Shown piece after piece: positions 1-7,013 of a stretch of DNA of 64,000 bases. Source of the stretch: Myxococcales bacterium. GTDB lineage: Bacteria > Myxococcota > UBA727 > JABDBI01. A program made the translations under genes and the position numbers. The stretch lies in the NCBI GenBank assembly GCA_023248545.1, contig JAHFEF010000006.1, positions 27,103-91,102 on the forward strand, written 5' to 3'. Under the pieces are notes generated by a model. It did not search any database. It had not been told where the DNA came from and saw nothing but the letters and a program-made list of their open reading frames with translations. The first letter of the stretch is position 1; each line of letters begins with the position of its first letter.

Positions 1-229
1 ACCCGACCACATAAGGTGATACCGGCGCTTGAGCCGTTTGCTGAGAGTAAAAATGCTGAGAAGACAGCTCAAACCAACCCGGGGTTCCTTCTGTGGCTAA
101 AGCGGCATCTCCCAAAATTTGGCTCGCGACCACAAACCGATTTCCCTCAAACCGACCCTTCACATAAAAGTGCCTGGGTTCTTGATTCTCGACTTGCTTC
201 AGCTTGCTGTCTTCAATTTTGTAATACAC
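1..229 (-). CDS. Partial unknown protein, N-terminal 76 residues
   Basis: A minus-strand frame is open from a GTG at 229 to the window edge, so the C-terminus lies outside. An AGGAGG at 234-239 (complement) sits four bases before the GTG. The peptide starts MYYKIEDSKLKQ and contains GRFEGNRFVVASQ; it looks like a normal soluble sequence, with no signal peptide. I do not recognise a family. It is divergent from the FecCD permease with about 23 bases between starts. The alternative, a long plus-strand extension of the permease over the same DNA, gives a non-membrane N-terminus atypical of that family. Confidence 0.5.
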   Translation of the reverse strand, partial: MYYKIEDSKLKQVENQEPRHFYVKGRFEGNRFVVASQILGDAALATEGTPGWFELSSQHFYSQQTAQAPVSPYVVG

Positions 230-252
230 GTTGCCTCCTCATTGTCCTTGCA

Positions 253-1089
253 ATGCTCTCTGCTTTGTTTTTATTTCTGGACGCACGGCTATGCCTAGCC
301 TTTTGGATAGGTCTGGGTCTGACAGCGTCGGGAGCGACCTTGCAGGGGCTATTCAAGAACCCACTCGCTGATCCTTATATTCTAGGTGTTTCAGGGGGTG
401 CGTCATTATTTGGCAGCTTGGCGATGACATTTTGGGGCAATGCTAATCCACTGATGATTCCAATGGCCTCGATGGTAGGTGCGTGTGTGATCTGCCTGTT
501 GTTGTTTAGGATCACCAGCACAGAATCGATTTTATTGGCGGGCTTGCTGGTGAATGCTTTTGCCAGCTCGTTGATCAGCTTGGTTAAAATACTTCTGCCT
601 GCTGAACAAACGCAGTCTCTCTTATTTTGGTTGCTCGGTGCTGTTCTTCCACTGGACTCGAAGACACTTGTGTTTGTTGGTACAGCTATTTTGGCAGGCG
701 TATTTTTTTTGCTCCTGAAATCACACGTGGTCGAACTGCTCAGCCGGGGAGATCATGAAGCACAACAAGAGGGATTTAATCCGGCCCATGAAAGACGAAT
801 GATTCACCTGGGTGTATCACTGATTGTCGGTGTTATTATCTCGTTTTGTGGATTTATTGGCTTTGTGGGACTGCTGGTTCCCCAAATCGCTCGACGAATA
901 CTGGGAAGCAATCAACGCATTCTGATTCCCGTGAGCACGCTTTGTGGGGCTTTGATTCTGGTTTCGTTCGATTTACTGTCTCGAGTGGTCCACTTGCCCA
1001 TGGGGATTTTGACCGCTCTGATTGGAACACCGATTTTTGGATTTCTGGCCTACGCTGCGCACCGAAAGAATATTCCCTCGACCCCTTGA
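253..1089 (+). CDS. FecCD/BtuC-type ABC transporter permease (metal-chelate or cobalamin uptake)
   Basis: Inner-membrane permease of the FecCD family, which moves siderophore-iron, heme or B12 from a periplasmic binding protein into the cytoplasm. The family signature is clear near the start (SGATLQGLFKNPLADP followed by YILGVSGGAS), and the C-terminal half has FCGFIGFVGLLVPQIAR and the closing MGILTALIGTPIF. Hydrophobic helices run throughout. I place the start at the ATG at 253. The frame extends upstream to 16, but that part is polar and overlaps a divergent gene. From 253 the protein has 278 residues, shorter than the usual 320-340, because most of helix 1 is absent. No ATPase or binding protein lies beside it in the window. 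A phospholipase D gene follows after 11 bases. Confidence 0.8.
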   Translation: MLSALFLFLDARLCLAFWIGLGLTASGATLQGLFKNPLADPYILGVSGGASLFGSLAMTFWGNANPLMIPMASMVGACVICLLLFRITSTESILLAGLLVNAFASSLISLVKILLPAEQTQSLLFWLLGAVLPLDSKTLVFVGTAILAGVFFLLLKSHVVELLSRGDHEAQQEGFNPAHERRMIHLGVSLIVGVIISFCGFIGFVGLLVPQIARRILGSNQRILIPVSTLCGALILVSFDLLSRVVHLPMGILTALIGTPIFGFLAYAAHRKNIPSTP

Positions 1090-1100
1090 GTTGTAGGGTT

Positions 1101-2219
1101 ATGAAAACACTCTTGGTTGCCAGTTTTATTTCAATTTCTTCGTATGCCCAATTTTATAACAACGCCGAGGGTTCCCCCTTGCTCGATCTACTCAAATCCG
1201 CACAAGAATCCATCAAGATCGAGATCTATGAAATGACTAACCAGAAAGTTTTAGAAGCACTGCGTCAAGCTTTAGAACGCGATGTCTTTGTTAGCATCAT
1301 CCAGGAACCTAGCCCCTTAGAAATGCCTTGTCAGATATTTACTCGAGCGACTTCCCATGACAGTGCTACCTGCAAAGCCCAAAAAGAACTGGTCGCAGAA
1401 GTAAAGGCGCATGAGGGCCAATATGTCGCTTTTAATAAAGCTGAACTCTGTGGGGTCCCGGGTAGAAGCTGCTTTCAGCACGGCAAAATTGCCCTGATCG
1501 ATGGCAACGTGGCATTGATTAGCACGGGAAACTTCAACGATACCAATTTGTGTGATTTAGATCAAGGCCCTGATGTTTGCAATCGCGACTATAGTTTTGT
1601 GACCGAGGACACCGAAATTATCGCTGGCCTCGACAAGATTTTCGAAAAAGACATCCTGGGTAAACACTATGATCCAGGCGCACTCATCAGCAAAAGCCTG
1701 AGCTCCAAATTGACTGTGAGCCCCGTGTCGCTGAATAACATTATCAGCTTTATTGGCTCTGCAACGAGATCGATTCAAATTCAAAATCAATATTTAGAAG
1801 AGCCCGATCTCAATGCAGCCTTAATCAAAGCAGCTCAAAAAGGTGTCAAAGTTGAACTCATGGTGAGCGATGTCTGTAATTTTGGCAAGCCAAGTGCCAC
1901 CAAGAATTCTCAAATCACACATATTTTTACTGACTTTGATCAGGCAGGAATCTCTTCGCGTCTGTTTAGCAAAAACCAAAAAATCAACGGGAAATCAGGC
2001 TATCTACACGCCAAAGCCATTGTCGTCGATAATGCGAACGCGTGGATCGGTTCCATGAATGGTTCAACAGAATCAGCGCTCCAAAATCGAGAATACGGCG
2101 TTTATTTTGATCAGACAGAGTCAGTTTCTAAGCTGTCCAAAATCATGGCAAATGATTATCAGGATCCGAATACACTCACCTGGAAACAAAGTCTCAGTTG
2201 TCATAATTCCAAGCAATGA
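1101..2219 (+). CDS. Secreted phospholipase D-like protein (two HKD motifs)
   Basis: Signal peptide MKTLLVASFISISSYA, then a two-lobed PLD fold. Each lobe has an HKD motif: FQHGKIALIDGN in the first and YLHAKAIVVDNA in the second, both followed by the expected GS/GN and N residues. Enzymes of this superfamily cleave phosphodiester bonds in phospholipids or nucleic acids. The 372-residue length fits the bacterial two-domain form. The ATG at 1101 starts directly at the signal peptide, 11 bases after the permease stop, so the two may be cotranscribed. Its last 25 coding bases are part of an exact direct repeat also found at the 3' end of the PI-PLC gene. The substrate is unknown; an exported phospholipase acting on host membranes is plausible. 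Confidence 0.85.
   Translation: MKTLLVASFISISSYAQFYNNAEGSPLLDLLKSAQESIKIEIYEMTNQKVLEALRQALERDVFVSIIQEPSPLEMPCQIFTRATSHDSATCKAQKELVAEVKAHEGQYVAFNKAELCGVPGRSCFQHGKIALIDGNVALISTGNFNDTNLCDLDQGPDVCNRDYSFVTEDTEIIAGLDKIFEKDILGKHYDPGALISKSLSSKLTVSPVSLNNIISFIGSATRSIQIQNQYLEEPDLNAALIKAAQKGVKVELMVSDVCNFGKPSATKNSQITHIFTDFDQAGISSRLFSKNQKINGKSGYLHAKAIVVDNANAWIGSMNGSTESALQNREYGVYFDQTESVSKLSKIMANDYQDPNTLTWKQSLSCHNSKQ
2193..2217 (+). repeat. 25-bp direct repeat, copy 1 (3' end of PLD gene)
   Basis: The 25 bases starting CTCAGTTGTCATAATT are identical to 4350-4374. Here they encode the last residues of the PLD protein on the plus strand. Read on the minus strand, the same bases would also encode the C-terminus of the PI-PLC. 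The two copies bracket about 2.13 kb. Confidence 0.85.
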
Positions 2220-2299
2220 GGATTGCGTCAAAAAATCCTCATAAAGACCCACCAGTGATTAAAGCGACTCGATTTTGATTCATGGTATGCGCCTAATGG

Positions 2300-3174
2300 T
2301 AATAGACCTCTTGCATAACCCGTCACATCGTCATTGCGAGGAAGCGTAGCTGACGAAGCAATCCATCCCCCCGATCGACAAAATTGTGTGATTGTGATCA
2401 ACGCTAACAATGATAGCGCGATATGAAAATCTCAAAGCCCTCAAAGATGAACAGTTTCGGCGATTGACAGGTGTAAGACGACTAACGTTCAATCGAATGT
2501 TGGAAATTCTACAAGAAGCTTTTCAACGAAAGATGGCACAGGGAGGCCGGCGTCCCCACTTGTCTATTGCAGACATGTTGCTGTTAGCGCTCGAGTACAT
2601 TCGAGAATATCGGACATATTTCCATATCGCCCAAAGCTATGGGATTAGCGAAAGCGCAGCCTACAGGACTTCTCGGTGGGTAGAGGATACTTTAGTCAAA
2701 CATCCCGATTTTGCATTGCCAGGCAGAAAGGCGCTTCATAAAAGTGACATGCAATACGAAGTGATTTTGGTCGATGCGACTGAAACACCGATTGAACGAC
2801 CGAAAAAAAAAGCAGAAGCATTTTTACTCAGGCAAGAAAAAAAGACACCCGATCAAAAGGTAAAAAGATTATTTGTACCAGTTTTTCAAATGGGAAACGG
2901 CACGATTTCCGTCTGTTCAAGGAATCGAAGACCTAGATACGGGCTATCAGGGCCTGCAAAAACTTCACCCTAAAACACGCATTCCCAAGAAAAGATCGAA
3001 GAAAAATCCCTTAACATCAGCCGACAAGCAGTCTAACCGGGCATTATACCAAATCTCTTTGAATCGTCATTGCGAGCGTAGCGAAGCAATCCACTGATGT
3101 GCAGACATTTCTGGATTGCCGCGTCGCTGCGCTCCTCGCAATGACGAGGTTCTAGTTATGCAAGAGGTCTATTA
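2300..3174. mobile_element. Degenerate IS5-family insertion sequence with perfect 20-bp ends
   Basis: The left end 2300-2319 (TAATAGACCTCTTGCATAAC) is the exact reverse complement of the right end 3155-3174, giving an element of 875 bp. Inside each end lies a copy of the palindromic sequence that reads CERSEAIH when translated (about 2329-2360 on the left; 3065-3093 and 3117-3146 on the right). The transposase between them is frameshifted and internally deleted. Size and terminal repeats fit the IS5 group. I see no clear target duplication directly at the ends. Confidence 0.7.
2410..3060 (+). pseudogene. IS5-family transposase, frameshifted and deleted
   Basis: Begins MIARYENLKALKDEQF, with an N-terminal helix-turn-helix and the conserved stretch VILVDATETPIERPKKK that carries the first catalytic Asp. 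At the A-run near 2800 the homologous reading (QKHFYSGKKKRHPIKR) moves to another frame. After a deletion near 2875, the segment GKRHDFRLFKES appears in yet another frame. It then continues as DTGYQGLQKLHP-KTRIPKKRSKKNPLT with the second catalytic region. The C-terminus runs into the repeat at the right end. At least two frame changes make it inactive. Confidence 0.75.
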
Positions 3175-3209
3175 GAATAAACACCAGTTGTGCGCACGTT
3201 ATTGAACTG

Positions 3210-3794
3210 ATGACAAAATTTTTTCCAACACTCGCCGTTATGATGGTTTTTGGACTTGTGTCCTCAGATTCCTTCGCTATAGGTGCGGGATCCCAAGCTG
3301 CCAGAAGTCCCGATGCTGCGGTTGTTGTGATGCCCCCAACCCCTCCTCCGGTTGCTCCCCCGGCTTCATGCGATCGGATTTGCATGGCTAAAATAGGATG
3401 TATTTTAACTGGGGTGATTCCATTCTTCGCATTCATATGGAGTGTAATAAATCTTTGTAAACCAGTATGTGAAAATGTCACATGTCCACCAGGTGATTCT
3501 AGTGCGCAATGCTGCTGGGCAATCAATAAATATGGACAACAGGTCTGCCTCGACCCCATTAATGTCAGTGCTCTTGCAATAACGCCAGACACATGTCGTT
3601 CAGATTCTCCTCGTTGCCCAGGAGGATTATGGACTTGTTCTTCAGGCGGTATAGCATCCGTCCAACAGGTTTCAAAAATGTACGGAGGGGGTGATATGTT
3701 CGCGCCATATCTTTTGTTGGCAATATTTGGAGGTATGGCAGCAGTAGCATATATTGGGGCAGCAGTTGTGTTTTATGTCGGTTATAGTCCGTAA
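3210..3794 (+). CDS. Secreted or membrane Cys-rich protein of unknown function
   Basis: 194 residues. There is an N-terminal signal peptide (MTKFFPTLAVMMVFGLVSSDSFA), then a proline-rich stretch (PPTPPPVAPP). A central region follows with many cysteines (CDRICMAKIGC, CKPVCENVTCPPG, QCCW) around a hydrophobic helix, and a C-terminal transmembrane segment near residues 165-190. I do not recognise a family. It lies inside the segment bracketed by the 25-bp direct repeats, 35 bases after the IS remnant. No strong ribosome site is visible before the ATG. Confidence 0.55.
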   Translation: MTKFFPTLAVMMVFGLVSSDSFAIGAGSQAARSPDAAVVVMPPTPPPVAPPASCDRICMAKIGCILTGVIPFFAFIWSVINLCKPVCENVTCPPGDSSAQCCWAINKYGQQVCLDPINVSALAITPDTCRSDSPRCPGGLWTCSSGGIASVQQVSKMYGGGDMFAPYLLLAIFGGMAAVAYIGAAVVFYVGYSP

Positions 3795-3798
3795 AGGA

Positions 3799-4221
3799 TC
3801 AGCGAGCTGCTCGCCCAGGATATTCAATCACCGCCTGTTTTTCTGCTGCTGTACAAGGGTCCTTTGAAATTGCAGTCCATTCCTGATCGCGGCCTGGCGA
3901 TAGAACCAGCGAACCAATTTTGAGAAACGTTGCTTGAGCACAAAATGGGATGTCTGTTTCCCCGTTGAACATTGTATCATCATTTCTTCTTTGAACAGTA
4001 AATGTTTCTTGGCCTGCTTTGAGCCTGGATACGAGTTTGTTACAAGAATCCAGCACTCCGGTTGGGTGACGCCAGCTGTCACGTCCGAATTGGGCATAAC
4101 ACATGGGTGGATTGGCATACAAAGTGACATAGCCACAATCATCAATGTCACAGAAAAATACGAATTCTGGAGGCACATATGCCATGAGCGGAAAAGCGAT
4201 GAGTAACAGAATTTTTTGCAT
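3799..4221 (-). CDS. Small secreted protein, unknown
   Basis: 140 residues with signal peptide MQKILLLIAFPLMA. The mature part has six cysteines (for example FFCDIDDCGY) and otherwise soluble character, as expected for an exported disulfide-bonded protein. A good ribosome site GGAGG lies about nine bases before the ATG at 4221. It is convergent with the gene ending at 3794, and both lie in the segment between the 25-bp repeats. No family recognised. Confidence 0.6.
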   Translation of the reverse strand: MQKILLLIAFPLMAYVPPEFVFFCDIDDCGYVTLYANPPMCYAQFGRDSWRHPTGVLDSCNKLVSRLKAGQETFTVQRRNDDTMFNGETDIPFCAQATFLKIGSLVLSPGRDQEWTAISKDPCTAAEKQAVIEYPGRAAR

Positions 4222-4349
4222 AGAAGGTTTCCTCCGAAAATACTAAAACGCCTGCCGAGCATCTGTTTATGCCAGGAAATTGTTCCCAAGCTGTACGAAC
4301 ATGTGAAGGTTCTCCATTGGAAAGCCGGACTTGAACAATATTTTTGTTC

Positions 4350-4374
4350 CTCAGTTGTCATAATTCCAAGCAAT
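4350..4374 (+). repeat. 25-bp direct repeat, copy 2 (3' end of PI-PLC gene)
   Basis: Identical to 2193-2217. On the minus strand it supplies the last codons and the stop (AWNYDN, TGA) of the PI-PLC gene. On the plus strand it would still end the PLD frame with CAA TAG. Removing the intervening DNA between copies would therefore leave both genes intact and convergent. Confidence 0.85.
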
Positions 4375-5385
4375 AGCTTGTTCGACATCACCATCCGATG
4401 GATTATCTATGCTGATAATATTTAGACCCTTGAGCAGCGATAAATTTTGACTAATAAACGCCATAGACGCGGCGTTGATCTGACTTGCCCATTCAAACAA
4501 GCTGTCTGCTACGCCACCACACAATGCTTCTCCAATAACACCTGCAATAATCGAATCTTTGGTAGGCGTAATCGTGAAAAAAACCAGATTCAGCAGGGTA
4601 TTTTTGGCGTGTCGAAGCGCTGGTAAGTAAGTCTGGATCGTGCTGAGTGACTCATTCACAGTCTGACCATTTGGCCAAGAGGTGTTGATGACAGAACTGG
4701 ACCAAATATCACCATATTTTCTAGACAACCGATCCAAAAAGCTAAACAAAATTCTTTTGTTGGACTTGACCAGAGTTCCCAATGTCATGGTCGAATTCAA
4801 AGTTCTGTTTTGTGTAACAGGAATCAAAAACTGCCCGAGTGCAGCATGAACCATCGAGATGGCCTCATGATTGTGCGGCGCTGTCATCTCCCCATGCTCT
4901 GCATCGTCTTGCATCTGAATCACGATGAGTTCACCCGGATGTTCGGTCATGAACTGGCGAATCTGAGCCAAGCCTGAACTTAATGTGTCTGTTGCCATGC
5001 TGTGCGACATGAAAAATTCTTGAACATCGCTATTGTATAAAATTCTGAGATCGAGCGCTCGAATGCCTTGCTGGAGTTGCTCAGAGATATTCAATCGCTG
5101 GGCCAATGTCACCTGCCGAAGAACCTGATTCGCTTCTGGATTGTCCCGAGCAATATCGACGACCCAATCCATCATCGGCGTCTCTTCCATCGGTGGTGTA
5201 GCCGTCAAATTCAGCCGATAGGCTCCGCTATCATGCGAGCCAAGCAACTTGAGCTGCGTCATCGGGCGAGCTTTCACGGTGTCTGGTAGATTCTGCATCC
5301 AGTCTGCCTGGGTCGCCACCAAACTGCTACCCACCATCCAAAGACAGACGATTTGTATTTTCACGCTTGATATAACCAATTTCAT
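4351..5385 (-). CDS. Secreted phosphatidylinositol-specific phospholipase C, X-domain protein
   Basis: Signal peptide MKLVISSVKIQIVCLWMVGSSLVATQA, then a single PI-PLC X domain, about 344 residues. The two catalytic histidines are in place: His51 in LLGSHDSGAY and His128 in FFMSHSM, with RALDLRI between them. Bacterial members cleave phosphatidylinositol or GPI anchors, which are mainly eukaryotic lipids, so an action on host membranes is a reasonable inference. I chose the ATG at 5385. A start eight codons upstream (5409) is also open, but it falls inside a 33-bp repeat found upstream of another gene. Both flanks of this gene are bounded by repeat-bracketed inserts. Confidence 0.8.
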   Translation of the reverse strand: MKLVISSVKIQIVCLWMVGSSLVATQADWMQNLPDTVKARPMTQLKLLGSHDSGAYRLNLTATPPMEETPMMDWVVDIARDNPEANQVLRQVTLAQRLNISEQLQQGIRALDLRILYNSDVQEFFMSHSMATDTLSSGLAQIRQFMTEHPGELIVIQMQDDAEHGEMTAPHNHEAISMVHAALGQFLIPVTQNRTLNSTMTLGTLVKSNKRILFSFLDRLSRKYGDIWSSSVINTSWPNGQTVNESLSTIQTYLPALRHAKNTLLNLVFFTITPTKDSIIAGVIGEALCGGVADSLFEWASQINAASMAFISQNLSLLKGLNIISIDNPSDGDVEQAIAWNYDN

Positions 5386-5386
5386 C

Positions 5387-5419
5387 GCGAAATATTTCGC
5401 TGTCACCATCGATTCAATA
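5387..5419 (+). repeat. 33-bp direct repeat, copy 1, with 14-bp palindrome
   Basis: Contains the perfect palindrome GCGAAATATTTCGC (5387-5400) followed by TGTCACCATCGATTCAATA. The 33 bases are identical to 6517-6549. This copy lies directly before the PI-PLC start, oriented against the gene. Confidence 0.85.
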
Positions 5420-5450
5420 CCAACCCGTTAATCTGCCAAAGATTTGTGTA

Positions 5451-6050
5451 TTACTTCTTGGAAGGATTCCATTGCGTCCAAAACTGGTCAAATAACGCGC
5501 GTTTTTCTTGACTTAAACTTGCACGCCTGAGGGGCATCATCTCCTCTTTCGAACCCTTCACACAAGTATCGTCTAAACGATCTCGGATTAAAATGCCGTG
5601 TACATGGTCGATTTCATGCTGCAAAACACGTGCGAAAAAACCTTCAGCAAGCGTATCGATGGACGCTCCCGTCTCATCTTGTGCTTGATATCGAACATTG
5701 AAGTATCTGGGAACTTTACCCATCATATCTGACACCGAAAAACAGCCTTCCCAGTCTTCAAATAACACCGAGTTTTCCATCTGCTGATAACGAGGATTGA
5801 TAAGAACAGTCATAGGAATTGGCTGAGCATGTTCTCGAAGCGAAGCTGCTTCTTTTGAAATATGAATCGCAATGATTTGAAGATCAGCTCCGATTTGAGG
5901 GGCAGCAAGCCCAACGCCCCCAATTTCCAATAGAGTCTCTTTCATCTCGTGAATCAGTTTTTTTGTGGGCTCATCTAACGGAAAGAACACAGGGCGTAAT
6001 GCTGTCGTCAAAACAGGTCTATGTTCAGGGTTTTCATCGACGTAGATCAT
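5451..6050 (-). CDS. def: Peptide deformylase
   Basis: Removes the formyl group from the N-terminal methionine of new proteins in the cytoplasm, using a bound metal. All three motifs are present: GVGLAAPQIG, EGCFSV with the metal-ligand cysteine, and QHEIDHVHG with the HExxH metal-binding helix. The length of 199 residues is normal for the family. The start is the ATG at 6050. Unlike most def genes, it does not lie beside fmt. Instead it sits with a small membrane-protein gene in a 1.1-kb segment flanked by the 33-bp direct repeats. Confidence 0.92.
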   Translation of the reverse strand: MIYVDENPEHRPVLTTALRPVFFPLDEPTKKLIHEMKETLLEIGGVGLAAPQIGADLQIIAIHISKEAASLREHAQPIPMTVLINPRYQQMENSVLFEDWEGCFSVSDMMGKVPRYFNVRYQAQDETGASIDTLAEGFFARVLQHEIDHVHGILIRDRLDDTCVKGSKEEMMPLRRASLSQEKRALFDQFWTQWNPSKK

Positions 6051-6097
6051 ATATGGCGTTAGTTAGCATCATATATCGGTAATGCCAATGATGCGGA

Positions 6098-6367
6098 TCA
6101 CAACCCTCTTGCTCTTCTTTCAATCATTATTTGCAACTCTTTGAAAAGTCGAATCCCGAAACGAATACTCCAAGGATTCGCAAATACCATCACAGAAGCG
6201 GCCCCAAAATATCTATCCTTCACCAATAAAATACCGGATAATATTGTAGCAGCCAACAAAGCTTGTTGATCCGTAACTTCTCTTTTTTCCCAAGGAAACC
6301 GAATTGCCGAGGCTGAAGTCGTCACCAAAAAGAAACAAAGAAAAAAAGCCGAGACCGAGTTTCTCAT
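6098..6367 (-). CDS. Small exported protein, unknown
   Basis: 89 residues: signal peptide or anchor MRNSVSAFFLCFFLVTTSASA, then a short charged stretch and a weakly hydrophobic segment (LLAATILSGILLV), ending in basic residues. An AGAGG ribosome site lies before the ATG at 6367. It is upstream of def on the same strand and may share its transcript. No family recognised. Confidence 0.5.
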   Translation of the reverse strand: MRNSVSAFFLCFFLVTTSASAIRFPWEKREVTDQQALLAATILSGILLVKDRYFGAASVMVFANPWSIRFGIRLFKELQIMIERRARGL

Positions 6368-6516
6368 ATCTAAACCTCTGCTATATTGTTAGGGGAAAGG
6401 AAAGGGGTCAAGTTGTGTGTTCTTAAAATAAATCCTCATCACTGATTGTTACGTGCCACATGGCATGCTCCGGCCTGTCGCAGTGAGCAGCAGGCGGAGT
6501 TTTGTTGGATCCCAGT

Positions 6517-6549
6517 GCGAAATATTTCGCTGTCACCATCGATTCAATA
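6517..6549 (+). repeat. 33-bp direct repeat, copy 2
   Basis: Exact copy of 5387-5419, including the GCGAAATATTTCGC palindrome. It ends five bases before the ATG at 6555, where a ribosome binding site would be expected, so it may also affect translation or act as an operator. Confidence 0.85.
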
Positions 6550-6554
6550 TCAAG

Positions 6555-7013
6555 ATGAAACAAATCAGCTGGTTCTTTCTGGCGGGGTGGTTATTGGGTA
6601 GCTTCGCGCATGCCGCACCCTCTAATAGCACCAGCTGCCTCACCGTGGTCGGGGATGTGGTAGACGTCGGCAATAAAATAGCGGTGGCCCTGAACAACTT
6701 GGTTCCGAACGTTCTGAATCAAATCGCCCAAATTTTAAACGTCACGGTTCCCGAAGTTATCAACGTCACTAAATCGGGCATTACGGTAACTGATTCGATT
6801 GCAAAAACTGCTGCCAAATTTGCGGATCCAGCTTATGTAACCACCATTGTTGGCCTGGGATGCCTGGGGGCTGCTGGAGCCGGATTTTTCGGTTACTGGG
6901 GCTATCGAGCGGGTAAGTTCAGTTGGGACTCAGGTATCGTGAGACTCAGTGACTACGCCTGGCAAAGATTTCAAGCCTGGCGCGCTCTATCTTCGTCGCC
7001 CCCCACCACTTAA
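6555..7013 (+). CDS. Small secreted protein with one C-terminal membrane segment, unknown
   Basis: 152 residues from the ATG at 6555. Signal peptide MKQISWFFLAGWLLGSFAHA, then a mostly beta or amphipathic region rich in V, N and I. A glycine-rich membrane helix (IVGLGCLGAAGAGFFGYWGY) follows, with a basic and aromatic tail. I prefer this start because it places the signal peptide at the N-terminus; an upstream in-frame GTG would add 34 polar residues. It overlaps the convergent helicase gene by four bases. No family recognised. Confidence 0.6.
   Translation: MKQISWFFLAGWLLGSFAHAAPSNSTSCLTVVGDVVDVGNKIAVALNNLVPNVLNQIAQILNVTVPEVINVTKSGITVTDSIAKTAAKFADPAYVTTIVGLGCLGAAGAGFFGYWGYRAGKFSWDSGIVRLSDYAWQRFQAWRALSSSPPTT

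Noticed and set aside
16..252. N-terminal extension of the FecCD permease to a GTG at 16
   Set aside because: It is polar, lacks family similarity and lies over a well-formed divergent gene with its own AGGAGG site.
6453..6554. Upstream GTG start of the 6.5-kb secreted protein
   Set aside because: It would put 34 polar residues, partly encoded by the 33-bp repeat, before a clear signal peptide.
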